Shown here: piece after piece, positions 8,329 through 17,461 of the stretch
Layout of the letters: each line of letters starts with the position of its first letter
How positions within the stretch are numbered: position 1 is the stretch's first letter
Assembly (NCBI RefSeq): GCF_000721605.1
Contig: NZ_JOIZ01000005.1
Span: forward strand, 248,001-312,000
Direction of reading: 5' to 3'
Length of the DNA stretch: 64,000 nucleotides
DNA from: Streptomyces sp. NRRL S-37
GTDB taxonomy: Bacteria; Actinomycetota; Actinomycetes; Streptomycetales; Streptomycetaceae
Notes under the pieces: generated by a model
Told to the model about the DNA's origin: nothing
The model's input: only the letters and a program-made list of their open reading frames with translations
Databases searched by the model: none
Translations under genes and position numbers: made by a program

Positions 8329-9564
8329 GTGCGTCAACGTTCGCTCATCGCCATCACCGCCGCCCTGGCGGCGGGAGCACTCACCCTCACCGCCTGCGGC
8401 TCACGCGACGAGAACGGCGGCGGCAGCTCGGACTCCGGCAACGGTGGCACCACCGTGGTCATCGGCGTCGACGCGCCGATGACCGGCGACCTGTCCGCGC
8501 TGGGCCTCGGCATCAAGAACTCCGTGGACCTCGCGGCCAAGACCGCCAACAAGGAGAAGTACGTCGAGGGCGTCACCTTCAAGATCGAAGCCCTCGACGA
8601 CCAGGGCCAGGCCTCCGTCGGCCAGCAGAACGCCACCAAGCTCGTCGCCAACGACGACGTCCTCGGCGTCGTCGGCCCGCTGAACTCCTCTGTCGGCGAG
8701 GCCATGCAGCAGGTCTTCGACCAGGCCAAGCTGGTCGAGGTCTCCCCCGCCAACACCAACCCCGCCCTCACCCAGGGCGTGGACTGGCAGACCAAGCAGG
8801 CCCGGCCGTACAAGTCGTACTTCCGCACCGCGACCACGGACGCCATCCAGGGCCCGTTCGCCGCGCAGTACGTCTACAACGACGCCAAGAAGAAGAAGGT
8901 CTTCGTCATCGACGACAAGAAGACCTACGGCGCCGGCCTCGCCGCCACCTTCACCGAGGAGTTCAAGAAGCTCGGCGGCAAGGTCGTCGGCACCGAGCAC
9001 ATCAACCCCGACAGCAAAGACTTCAGCGCCGTCGCCACCAAGGTCAAGAACTCCGGCGCCGACGTCGTCTACTACGGCGGCGAGTACCCGCAGGCCGGCC
9101 CGCTGAGCAAGCAGATCAAGGAAGCCGGCGCCAAGATCCCGCTGGTCGGCGGCGACGGCATCAAGGACGACACCTTCATCAAGCTGGCCGGCTCCGCCGC
9201 CGACGGCGACCTCGCCACCTCCGTCGGCTCGCCCGTCGAGGAACTCCCCTCGGCCAAGAAGTTCGTGGCCGACTACAAGGCGGAAGGCTACAAGGAGGAC
9301 TACGCGGCCTACGGCGGCTACTCCTACGACTCCGCCTGGGCGATCATCGAGGCCGTCAAGAAGGTCGTCGAGGACAACGACGGAAAGCTCCCCGACGACG
9401 CCCGCTCCAAGGTCGTCGACGCCATGCAGAACGTCTCCTTCGACGGAGTGACCGGCAAGGTCTCCTTCGACGAGTTCGGTGACGCGACCAACAAGCAGCT
9501 CACCGTCTACGCCGTCGAGAACGGGGCCTTCAACGACGTCAAGTCCGGCACCTACACCGGCTGA
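8329..9564 (+). CDS. livK: Branched-chain amino acid ABC transporter, substrate-binding lipoprotein
   Basis: A 411-residue type 1 periplasmic binding protein (Peripla_BP_6 family) that captures leucine, isoleucine or valine, or related amides, outside the membrane for the permease encoded next. The signal peptide ends in the lipobox LTAC with the lipidated Cys at 23. The mature part starts VVIGVDAPMTGDLSALG, has VVGPLNSSVGEA and SPANTNPALT of the ligand cleft, and DVVYYGGEYPQAG in the second lobe. GTG 8329 follows GGGGAAAGG. It opens a five-gene operon and is separated from livH by a strong hairpin. The 288 bases upstream (8041-8328) must hold the operon promoter, but I see no convincing -35/-10 pair. 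Confidence 0.92.
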   Translation: MRQRSLIAITAALAAGALTLTACGSRDENGGGSSDSGNGGTTVVIGVDAPMTGDLSALGLGIKNSVDLAAKTANKEKYVEGVTFKIEALDDQGQASVGQQNATKLVANDDVLGVVGPLNSSVGEAMQQVFDQAKLVEVSPANTNPALTQGVDWQTKQARPYKSYFRTATTDAIQGPFAAQYVYNDAKKKKVFVIDDKKTYGAGLAATFTEEFKKLGGKVVGTEHINPDSKDFSAVATKVKNSGADVVYYGGEYPQAGPLSKQIKEAGAKIPLVGGDGIKDDTFIKLAGSAADGDLATSVGSPVEELPSAKKFVADYKAEGYKEDYAAYGGYSYDSAWAIIEAVKKVVEDNDGKLPDDARSKVVDAMQNVSFDGVTGKVSFDEFGDATNKQLTVYAVENGAFNDVKSGTYTG

Positions 9565-9589
9565 CCGACCCCGCACCACAGCCCACGAG

Positions 9590-9625
9590 CCGCGCGGGGC
9601 GCTGTTCCACAGGCGCCCCGCGCGG
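9590..9625 (+). terminator. Intercistronic hairpin between livK and livH
   Basis: CCGCGCGGGGCGC (9590-9602) and GCGCCCCGCGCGG (9613-9625) form a perfect 13-bp stem with a 10-base loop. There is no U-tract. Placed just after a binding-protein gene, it probably acts as a partial terminator or 3' stabiliser that keeps livK mRNA above that of the permease genes. Confidence 0.75.
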
Positions 9626-9678
9626 ACTCGCATCCGGCCCCATCCGTCGAACATTCCGAAAGTCTCGGAGGACATGCG

Positions 9679-10611
9679 GTGAACGAACTGCCGCAGCAGC
9701 TGGTCAACGGCCTGCTACTGGGATCCATGTACGGCCTCGTCGCCATCGGCTACACAATGGTCTACGGCATTGTCCAGCTCATCAACTTCGCCCACGGCGA
9801 GATCTTCATGGTCGGCGCCTTCGGCGCGCTCACCGTACATCTGTACATCTTGCCCGACGGCACCTCCATCTGGGTCGCACTGCCCCTGATGCTGCTCGGC
9901 GCCGTGATCGTCTCGGTCCTGGTCGCCATCGGAGCGGAACGGTTCGCCTACCGCCCCCTGCGCAACGCGCCCCGCCTGGCCCCCCTCATCACCGCCATCG
10001 GACTCTCCCTCGCACTCCAACAGGCCATCTGGGCCTTCTACCCCGAGGCGAAGTCCAAGCTGCCCTTCCCCCAGATCGAAGGCGGCCCCTTCACCATCGG
10101 CGGCGCCACACTCCAGACCGGTGACATCTTCCTCCTCGTCGCCGCCCCCATCAGCATGGCCTTCCTCGCCTACTTCGTGATGCGCACCCGCACCGGACGC
10201 GGCATGCAGGCCACCGCCCAGGACCCGGACACGGCCAAACTCATGGGCGTCAACACCGACCGCATCATCGTGGTCGCCTTCGCCCTCGGCGCCGTCTTCG
10301 CCGCCGTCGGAGGCGTCGCCAACGGCCTCAAGTACGGCCAGATCGACTTCAAGATGGGCTTCATCCTCGGTCTCAAGGCCTTCACCGCGGCAGTCCTCGG
10401 CGGCATCGGCAACATCTACGGCGCCATGATCGGCGGCGTGGTCCTCGGCGTCGCCGAAACCCTCGCCACCGCCTACATCGCCGACATCCCCGGACTCGAC
10501 AAGTTCGGCAGCCAGTCCTGGGCCGACGTCTGGGCCTTCATCCTCCTCATCCTCGTACTCCTGTTCAGGCCACAGGGCCTGCTCGGCGAGCGCGTCGCGG
10601 ACAGGGCGTGA
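9679..10611 (+). CDS. livH: Branched-chain amino acid ABC transporter permease LivH
   Basis: A 310-residue membrane permease of the LivH/BPD_transp_2 family with about eight hydrophobic segments. It begins LLLGSMYGLVAIGYTMVYGIVQLINFAHGEIFMVGAF, the hallmark of LivH. The EAA-like cytoplasmic loop that contacts the ATPases reads RTRTGRGMQATAQDPDTAKLMGVNTDRI. A second conserved loop, GLKAFTAAVLGGIGNIYGAMIGG, lies near 225-250. GTG 9679 has GGAGG at 9667-9671. Its stop overlaps the livM start (GTGA), so the two permease halves are translationally coupled. Confidence 0.94.
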   Translation: MNELPQQLVNGLLLGSMYGLVAIGYTMVYGIVQLINFAHGEIFMVGAFGALTVHLYILPDGTSIWVALPLMLLGAVIVSVLVAIGAERFAYRPLRNAPRLAPLITAIGLSLALQQAIWAFYPEAKSKLPFPQIEGGPFTIGGATLQTGDIFLLVAAPISMAFLAYFVMRTRTGRGMQATAQDPDTAKLMGVNTDRIIVVAFALGAVFAAVGGVANGLKYGQIDFKMGFILGLKAFTAAVLGGIGNIYGAMIGGVVLGVAETLATAYIADIPGLDKFGSQSWADVWAFILLILVLLFRPQGLLGERVADRA

Positions 10612-12443
10612 CACCGATGACCACACAGACCACCGCTTCGACCACCGCAGCCGCCCCCACCACGAACGCCTCCACCGGCCTCATCGGCATACCCCCGCAC
10701 ACCGGCCGGGCCCTCGCCACCGGCGGCAGCGTCCTCACCATCGTCTCCACCTTCCTCGCCTGGACCTGGACCGCCGAATTCCCCGGCGACCTCACCTTCT
10801 ACGGCTACCCCGGCGGACTCCAGGTCCTCGTCCTCATCGGCGGCGCACTCACCACCCTGCTCGGACTCGCCTCCTACGGCGTCAAGGGACTGGGCTGGCT
10901 CACCCCGGCCGGCGCCGACGCGGCCGTCAAGTACGCCGCACTCGGCACCTTCGTCACCGCCTGGTACACGATCCTCGCCATCAGCTTCCAGCTCGGCGGC
11001 CTCGTCAACCTCGAACCCGGCGGCTACGTCGTCGCCGTCGCCACGCTGACCGCCCTCCTCGGCGCCCTCGCCCTCCCCTTCGAACGGCCCGAACCCGACC
11101 CCTTCGACCCCGACGACACCGGCTGGGAGCAGTTCAAGCACAGGACCGGCCACAGCATGACCGTCCTCCGGGCGGCCTTCGCCTCCGGCAGCCCGCGCCC
11201 CGTGCGCGCCCTGCCGTCCTACGCCGAGATCCTCATCATCGTCGCGGTCCTGGCACTCGCCCTGGTCGTCTTCACCTACGGCATCGGCACCGAGTACGAC
11301 GAACTCTTCGTCGGCTTCCTCATCACCGCCGGCTTCGGATTCGCCGCCCTCAACCGCTCCGGCCTGATCGCCCACGCCTCGCAGATCACCGCGCGGCACA
11401 CGAACATCACCGTCTGCGGCGCCTTCGTCGCGGCCGCCTGCTTCCCCTTCACCCAGACCGACGACCAGTACGCCACCCTCGGCGTCTACATTCTCATCTT
11501 CGCCACGGTCGCCCTCGGCCTGAACATCGTCGTCGGCCTCGCCGGCCTGCTCGACCTCGGATACGTCGCCTTCCTCGGCGTCGGCGCCTACGCCGCCGCA
11601 CTCGTCTCCGGCTCCCCCAGCTCACCGTTCGGCGTCCACTTCCCCTTCTGGGCCGCCGTACTCGTCGGAGCCCTCGCCTCCCTCGTCTTCGGCGTCCTCA
11701 TCGGCGCCCCGACACTACGACTGCGCGGCGACTACCTCGCCATCGTCACCCTCGGCTTCGGTGAGATCTTCCGCATCGCGGCCAACAACACCGACGGCAC
11801 CTCCGGCCCGGACCTCACCAACGGCTCCAACGGCATCGCGTCCATCCCGGACCTGAAGATCCTCGGCTTCGACCTCGGCATCCAGCACGACATCGCCGGC
11901 TTCACCATCGGCCGGTTCGCCAATTACTTCTTCCTGATGCTGCTCATCACGGCCGTCGTCGTCCTCGTCTTCCGACGCAGCGGCGACTCCCGCATCGGCC
12001 GCGCCTGGGTCGCCATCCGCGAGGACGAGACCGCGGCACTCGCCATGGGCATCAACGGCTTCCGGGTCAAACTCATCGCCTTCGCCGTCGGCGCCACCCT
12101 CGCCGGCCTCGCCGGAACCGTCCAGGCACACGTCACCTACACCGTGACCCCCGAGCAGTACCTGTTCGCCGGCACCACCCCGCCCAACTCCGCCTTCCTG
12201 CTCGCCGCAGTCGTCCTCGGCGGCATGGGCACCATCGCCGGACCCCTCATCGGAGCCGCGCTGCTCTTCCTGATCCCCAACAAACTCCAGTTCCTCGGCG
12301 ACTACCAGCTCCTCGCCTTCGGACTCGCACTCGTCCTGCTGATGCGCTTCCGCCCCGAGGGCCTCATCCCCAACCGCCGCCGCCAGCTGGAGTTCCACGA
12401 AGAGGACGACGCGCCCGCAGTCCTGAGCAAGACAGGGGCCTGA
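10608..12443 (+). CDS. livM: Branched-chain amino acid ABC transporter permease LivM with long N-terminal extension
   Basis: A 611-residue LivM-type permease. The recognisable LivM core starts near residue 285 (YATLGVYILIFATVALGLNI) and includes GLLDLGYVAFLGVGAYAAAL, APTLRLRGDYLAIVTLGFGEI and the coupling loop RRSGDSRIGRAWVAIREDETAALAMGI. The first 285 residues are a Thr/Ala-rich leader followed by about six more hydrophobic segments and a charged loop around FERPEPDPFDPDDTGWEQFK. That is much longer than E. coli LivM (about 425 residues). GTG 10608 overlaps the livH stop; ATG 10617 is an alternative three codons in. Confidence 0.9.
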   Translation: MTPMTTQTTASTTAAAPTTNASTGLIGIPPHTGRALATGGSVLTIVSTFLAWTWTAEFPGDLTFYGYPGGLQVLVLIGGALTTLLGLASYGVKGLGWLTPAGADAAVKYAALGTFVTAWYTILAISFQLGGLVNLEPGGYVVAVATLTALLGALALPFERPEPDPFDPDDTGWEQFKHRTGHSMTVLRAAFASGSPRPVRALPSYAEILIIVAVLALALVVFTYGIGTEYDELFVGFLITAGFGFAALNRSGLIAHASQITARHTNITVCGAFVAAACFPFTQTDDQYATLGVYILIFATVALGLNIVVGLAGLLDLGYVAFLGVGAYAAALVSGSPSSPFGVHFPFWAAVLVGALASLVFGVLIGAPTLRLRGDYLAIVTLGFGEIFRIAANNTDGTSGPDLTNGSNGIASIPDLKILGFDLGIQHDIAGFTIGRFANYFFLMLLITAVVVLVFRRSGDSRIGRAWVAIREDETAALAMGINGFRVKLIAFAVGATLAGLAGTVQAHVTYTVTPEQYLFAGTTPPNSAFLLAAVVLGGMGTIAGPLIGAALLFLIPNKLQFLGDYQLLAFGLALVLLMRFRPEGLIPNRRRQLEFHEEDDAPAVLSKTGA

Positions 12444-12448
12444 CCACC

Positions 12449-13368
<920 letters not shown>

Positions 13369-13372
<4 letters not shown>

Positions 13373-14085
13373 CCGCACTCCTCGAAGTCGAGGACCTCAA
13401 AGTCGCCTACGGCAAGATCCAGGCCGTCAAAGGCATCTCCTTCAGCGTCGACGCCGGCGAAGTGGTCACCCTCATCGGCACCAACGGCGCCGGCAAGACC
13501 ACCACCCTGCGCACGCTCTCCGGACTCCTCAAGCCCGTCGGCGGCCAGATCAAGTTCAACGGCAAGTCACTCAAGAAGATCCCCGCCCACAAGATCGTCT
13601 CCCTCGGGCTCGCCCACTCCCCCGAAGGGCGGCACATCTTCCCCCGCATGACGATCGAGGACAACCTCCGCCTCGGCGCCTTCCTCCGCAACGACAAGGC
13701 AGGCATCGAGAAGGACATCCAGCGCGCCTACGACCTCTTCCCCATCCTCGGGGAACGCCGCAAGCAGGCCGCGGGCACCCTCTCCGGCGGAGAGCAGCAG
13801 ATGCTCGCCATGGGCAGGGCGCTGATGTCCCAGCCCCAGCTCCTCATGCTCGACGAGCCCTCCATGGGCCTCTCACCGATCATGATGCAGAAGATCATGG
13901 CGACCATCACCGAGCTGAAGGCCCAGGGCACCACCATCCTGCTCGTCGAGCAGAACGCCCAGGCCGCCCTCTCCCTCGCGGACCACGGTCACGTCATGGA
14001 AACCGGCAACATCGTCCTCTCCGGCACCGGACAGGACCTCCTCCACGACGAATCCGTCCGCAAGGCCTACCTCGGCGAGGACTGA
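13369..14085 (+). CDS. livF: Branched-chain amino acid ABC transporter ATPase LivF
   Basis: A 238-residue ABC ATPase of the LivF family and the last gene of the operon. Walker A is GTNGAGKTTTLRTLSGL, the signature LSGGEQQMLAMGRALM, Walker B LLMLDEPSMGLSP, and the switch His is replaced by Gln in LLVEQNAQ, as is usual for LivF. The family landmark HSPEGRHIFPRMT is present. The start overlaps livG (ATGA). A strong hairpin at 14096-14134 follows the stop. Confidence 0.95.
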
Positions 14086-14095
14086 GCCGCACGAC

Positions 14096-14134
14096 GAGGC
14101 CCGCGCCCCCTGCCGTGCAGGGAGCGCGGGCCTC
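14096..14134. terminator. Bidirectional terminator between livF and pdtaR
   Basis: GAGGCCCGCGC (14096-14106) pairs with GCGCGGGCCTC (14124-14134), extended inward by CCCTGC/GCAGGG. It lies between two convergent genes and can serve both. Confidence 0.85.
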
Positions 14135-14152
14135 TCGCCGTATCGCGGGACC

Positions 14153-14809
14153 TCAGCCCTTCGACGCCTTCTTCTCCTCCGCGTCGTCGATGACCGCCTG
14201 CGCCACCTGCTGCATCGACATCCGCCGGTCCATCGACGTCTTCTGGATCCACCGGAACGCCGCCGGCTCCGTCAGCCCGTACTGCGTCTGCAACACCGAC
14301 TTCGCCCGGTCCACCAGCTTCCGCGTCTCCAGCCGCAGACTCAGATCCGCGACCTCACGCTCCAGCTCCTTCAGCTCCGTGAACCGCGACACCGCCATCT
14401 CGATCGCCGGCACCACATCACTCTTGCTGAACGGCTTCACCAGATACGCCATCGCACCCGCGTCCCGCGCCCGCTCCACCAGGTCACGCTGCGAGAACGC
14501 GGTCAGCATCAGCACCGGGGCGATGCTCTCCTCGGCGATCTTCTCCGCCGCCGAGATACCGTCCAGCTTCGGCATCTTCACATCGAGGATCACCAGATCG
14601 GGCCGGTGCTCACGCGCCAGCTCCACGGCCTGCTCACCGTCACCGGCCTCACCGACGACGGAGTAGCCCTCCTCCTCCAGCATCTCTTTGAGATCGAGCC
14701 GGATCAGGGCCTCGTCCTCGGCGATCACGACACGGGTCGTCATCGGAGGCACGTGCGACTTGTCGTCGTCGGGCACGTCTGCGGGCTGGGGCGACTCGGG
14801 GGCGCTCAC
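14153..14809 (-). CDS. pdtaR: ANTAR-domain response regulator
   Basis: A 218-residue two-domain regulator. The receiver domain (about 24-145) has the acidic pair EDE, the phospho-acceptor Asp76 in LVILDVKMP, the conserved Thr in MLTAF and Lys in YLVKPF. The C-terminal ANTAR domain (about 150-208) binds RNA hairpins to antiterminate transcription; its helices read ELEREVADLSLRLETRKLVDRAKSVL and TEPAAFRWIQKTSMDRRMSMQQVAQAV. GTG 14809 is chosen because AAGGAGCCCAC precedes it; the frame continues upstream only through the tRNA gene. In mycobacteria PdtaR is paired with the kinase PdtaS, which is not in this window. Proximity to pyk is conserved in actinobacteria as far as I recall. Confidence 0.93.
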   Translation of the reverse strand: MSAPESPQPADVPDDDKSHVPPMTTRVVIAEDEALIRLDLKEMLEEEGYSVVGEAGDGEQAVELAREHRPDLVILDVKMPKLDGISAAEKIAEESIAPVLMLTAFSQRDLVERARDAGAMAYLVKPFSKSDVVPAIEMAVSRFTELKELEREVADLSLRLETRKLVDRAKSVLQTQYGLTEPAAFRWIQKTSMDRRMSMQQVAQAVIDDAEEKKASKG

Positions 14810-14886
14810 GTGGGCTCCTTGGTGCGGGGCAGGCCGGTACTGCTGAGAAGCAGCGTACCTAGAGGCGGCGACCAAGGGTGACCCGG

Positions 14887-14892
14887 TATGAT
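14887..14892 (+). promoter_or_regulatory. Probable -10 element of the tRNA-Leu promoter
   Basis: TATGAT lies 16 bases before the tRNA 5' end, placing a start site about 7-10 bases upstream of the mature tRNA. No good -35 hexamer is visible at 17-18 bases. Confidence 0.45.
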
Positions 14893-14908
14893 TCCGTGAG
14901 CCAGTCCT

Positions 14909-14991
14909 GCCGGGTTGGTGGAATGGCATACACGGATGTCTCAAACACATCTGCCCGAGAGGGCTTGCGGGTTCGAATCCCGCACCCGGCA
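14909..14991 (+). tRNA. tRNA-Leu (anticodon CAA)
   Basis: An 83-base class II tRNA. The acceptor stem is GCCGGGT/ACCCGGC with discriminator A at 14991. The anticodon stem GATGT/ACATC encloses the loop CTCAAAC, giving anticodon CAA (14942-14944), which reads UUG. The T arm is GCGGG-TTCGAAT-CCCGC. The long variable arm CTGCCCGAGAGGGC-TT fits leucine tRNAs. No CCA is encoded. A terminator follows within 10 bases. Confidence 0.96.
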
Positions 14992-14998
14992 CTCCTGA

Positions 14999-15034
14999 AG
15001 CGGAGGATCACGTTCGCGTGGTTCTCCGCTTTTT
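14999..15034 (+). terminator. Intrinsic terminator of tRNA-Leu
   Basis: AGCGGAG (14999-15005) pairs with CTCCGCT (15024-15030). An inner CACG-TTCG-CGTG stem closes on a stable UUCG tetraloop, and five T residues (15030-15034) follow. This is a textbook Rho-independent terminator. Confidence 0.92.
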
Positions 15035-15072
15035 ACTGCATGGCGTCACGATCGCTCACGCACAGTGTCCGT

Positions 15073-15852
15073 ATGGAACAGCACAGTCCTTCGATCCGCG
15101 CACATGCTGTCGCACTCATGCGGCAGGGCGTTCCCAACCGTGTGGTGGCGGAGCAACTGAACATTCCGCGAGGCACCATCGGCTGGTGGCGCTGCGAGGA
15201 CCGCAAACTACGCGGTGAGGTGTACCGGCAGCCAACGGATTGCCCGAAGTGCACAGGCCGCGACTTCGACGAAGTGGCGTACTCGTATCTGCTGGGCCTC
15301 TACCTCGGCGACGGCCACATCGTCTCGAAGCCGAAGCAGCATCACCTGTCGATCTTCTGCAACGCAGAACAAACAGGACTGATCGCGGCTGCCGAAGACG
15401 CGATGCGCAAGGTGATGCTTTTACCCAGCGTCGGACGCCACTACAAGCCCGGCTGCATCGAAGTGAAGTCGTACACCAAGCACTGGGTGTGCATGTTCCC
15501 CCAGCACGGCCCCGGCATGAAGCACACCCGCAAGATCGCCCTCGAACCCTGGCAGCAGGCCATCGTCGACGAGCACCCCTGGGAGTTCATCCGCGGGCTG
15601 ATCCACTCGGACGGCTGCCGGATCACCAACTGGACGACCCGCATGGTCGCCGGGGAGCGCAAGCGCTACGAGTATCCGCGGTACTTCTTCACCAACAAGT
15701 CGGACGACATCAGGAAGCTCTTCACGGACACGCTGGACAAGGTCAGCGTCGAGTGGACGACGCTGACCCGCGGCAGCGACCCCTTCAACATCTCCGTCGC
15801 CCGCAAGGCCTCCGTAGCCCTCATGGATCTCCACGTGGGCCCCAAGTACTGA
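15073..15852 (+). CDS. HTH plus LAGLIDADG-type endonuclease-like protein
   Basis: A 259-residue protein. The N-terminus is a helix-turn-helix (about 8-40) reading RAHAVALMRQGVPNRVVAEQLNIPRGTIGWWR. A CPKC pair follows near 60. Two LAGLIDADG-like helices then appear: YLLGLYLGDGHI (about 74-85) and FIRGLIHSDGCRI (about 174-186), each with the metal-binding Asp in place. That pairing is the hallmark of a monomeric LAGLIDADG homing endonuclease fold. It is not inside an intron or intein; it sits 38 bases after the tRNA-Leu terminator. ATG 15073 starts just before the HTH; ATG 15040 is an alternative, and neither has a Shine-Dalgarno sequence. Whether it cuts DNA or has become a regulator cannot be told from sequence. 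Confidence 0.8.
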   Translation: MEQHSPSIRAHAVALMRQGVPNRVVAEQLNIPRGTIGWWRCEDRKLRGEVYRQPTDCPKCTGRDFDEVAYSYLLGLYLGDGHIVSKPKQHHLSIFCNAEQTGLIAAAEDAMRKVMLLPSVGRHYKPGCIEVKSYTKHWVCMFPQHGPGMKHTRKIALEPWQQAIVDEHPWEFIRGLIHSDGCRITNWTTRMVAGERKRYEYPRYFFTNKSDDIRKLFTDTLDKVSVEWTTLTRGSDPFNISVARKASVALMDLHVGPKY

Positions 15853-15873
15853 CCGCCCCGGGGCCCGGCCCTG

Positions 15874-17310
15874 CTACTTGGGGCTGTCGTCCTCGCCGAT
15901 GTGGTGGACGCGGACCATGTTCGTCGAGCCGGAGACGCCCGGTGGGGAGCCGGCCGTGATCACGACCGTGTCGCCCTTCGCGCAGCGGGCGTACTTCAGG
16001 AGCAGTTCGTCGACCTGGGCGACCATGGCGTCCGTGGTGTCGACGTGGGGGCCGAGGAAGGTCTCGACGCCCCAGGTGAGGCTGAGCTGGGAGCGGGTGG
16101 CGGGGTCGGGGGTGAAGGCGAGGAGGGGGATGGGGCTGCGGTAGCGGGAGAGGCGGCGGGCGGTGTCGCCTGACTGGGTGAAGGCGACGAGGAACTTGGC
16201 GCCGAGGAAGTCGCCCATCTCCGCGGCCGCGCGGGCGACCGCGCCGCCCTGGGTGCGGGGCTTGTTGCGTTCGGTGAGGGGTGGGAGGCCCTTGGCGAGG
16301 ATGTCCTCTTCGGCTGCTTCGACGATGCGGGCCATGGTGCGTGCGGTCTCGATGGCGTGTTTGCCGACGCTGGTCTCGCCGGAGAGCATGACGGCGTCGG
16401 TGCCGTCGATGACGGCGTTGGCGACGTCGGAGGCTTCCGCGCGGGTGGGGCGGGCGTTGTCGATCATGGAGTCGAGCATCTGGGTGGCGACGATGACCGG
16501 TTTGGCGTTGCGCTTGGCGAGTTTGATGGCGCGCTTCTGGACGATGGGTACCTGTTCGAGGGGCATTTCGACGCCGAGGTCGCCGCGGGCGACCATGATG
16601 CCGTCGAAGGCGGCGACGATGTCGTCGATGTTCTCGACGGCCTGGGGTTTTTCGATCTTGGCGATGACGGGGAGGCGGCGGCCTTCCTCGTCCATGACGC
16701 GGTGGACGTCCTTGATGTCGCGTCCGCTGCGGACGAAGGAGAGGGCGATGACGTCGAAGCCGGTGCGCAGTGCCCAGCGGAGGTCGTCTTCGTCCTTTTT
16801 GGAGAGGGCGGGGACGGAGAGGGCGACGCCAGGGAGGTTGAGGCCTTTGTGGTCGGAGACCATGCCGCCTTCGAGGACGGTGGTGTGGACGCGGGGGCCG
16901 TCGACGGCGGTGACTTCGAGGGTGACCTTGCCGTCGTCGACGAGGATGCGTTCGCCGGTGGTGACGTCGGTGGCGAGGCCGGCGTAGGTGGTGCCGCAGA
17001 TGTCGCGGTCGCCTTCGGTGCCTTCTTCGACGGTGATGGTGAAGGTGTCTCCGCGTTCGAGGAGTACGGGGCCTTCGGTGAAGCGGCCGAGGCGGATTTT
17101 CGGGCCTTGGAGGTCGGCGAGGAGGCCGACGCTGCGGCCGGTCTCGTCGGCTGCTTTGCGGACTCGTCGGTAGCGCTCCTCGTGTTCGGCGTGTTCGCCG
17201 TGGCTGAGGTTGAGGCGTGCGACGTCCATTCCGGCGTCGACCAGGGCTTTGATCTGGTCGTAGCTGTGGGTGGCGGGGCCCAGGGTGCAGACGATTTTCG
17301 CTCGGCGCAT
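15874..17310 (-). CDS. pyk: Pyruvate kinase
   Basis: A 478-residue pyruvate kinase that converts phosphoenolpyruvate and ADP to pyruvate and ATP. It starts MRRAKIVCTLGPA and has the active-site RLNLSHG, the K-containing signature VIAKIEKPQAVENID, VARGDLGVEMPLEQVP, and the substrate loop TQMLDSMIDNARPTRAE. The C-terminal allosteric domain follows from about 345. The length is normal. The start codon is at 17310. A short inverted repeat lies 18-29 bases upstream. It ends 21 bases from the convergent LAGLIDADG gene. Confidence 0.96.
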   Translation of the reverse strand: MRRAKIVCTLGPATHSYDQIKALVDAGMDVARLNLSHGEHAEHEERYRRVRKAADETGRSVGLLADLQGPKIRLGRFTEGPVLLERGDTFTITVEEGTEGDRDICGTTYAGLATDVTTGERILVDDGKVTLEVTAVDGPRVHTTVLEGGMVSDHKGLNLPGVALSVPALSKKDEDDLRWALRTGFDVIALSFVRSGRDIKDVHRVMDEEGRRLPVIAKIEKPQAVENIDDIVAAFDGIMVARGDLGVEMPLEQVPIVQKRAIKLAKRNAKPVIVATQMLDSMIDNARPTRAEASDVANAVIDGTDAVMLSGETSVGKHAIETARTMARIVEAAEEDILAKGLPPLTERNKPRTQGGAVARAAAEMGDFLGAKFLVAFTQSGDTARRLSRYRSPIPLLAFTPDPATRSQLSLTWGVETFLGPHVDTTDAMVAQVDELLLKYARCAKGDTVVITAGSPPGVSGSTNMVRVHHIGEDDSPK

Positions 17311-17327
17311 GTTTCGAGCCTAGGGCT

Positions 17328-17339
17328 TACCGGTCGGTA
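17328..17339. promoter_or_regulatory. Short inverted repeat in front of pyk
   Basis: TACCG-GT-CGGTA, a 5+5 repeat, lies 18-29 bases before the pyk start. This is the spacing and symmetry of a TetR-type half-operator, but it is short enough to be chance. I see no clear promoter hexamers in 17311-17461. Confidence 0.3.
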
Positions 17340-17461
17340 GCGACTTGGTGGCGTGTGACGACTCAACGGCCAGTGGATGAAGGGTTGTTGACAAGAAGTG
17401 TTGGTTTGTGCGCGGGGTCGCTCCGATGAGCGTGCGCGCTCCTTGTTCTCGAATGCCGGTT

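Noticed and set aside
17387..17392. TTGACA on the plus strand as a promoter -35
   Set aside because: No -10 hexamer follows at 16-19 bases, and the genes on either side are both on the minus strand.
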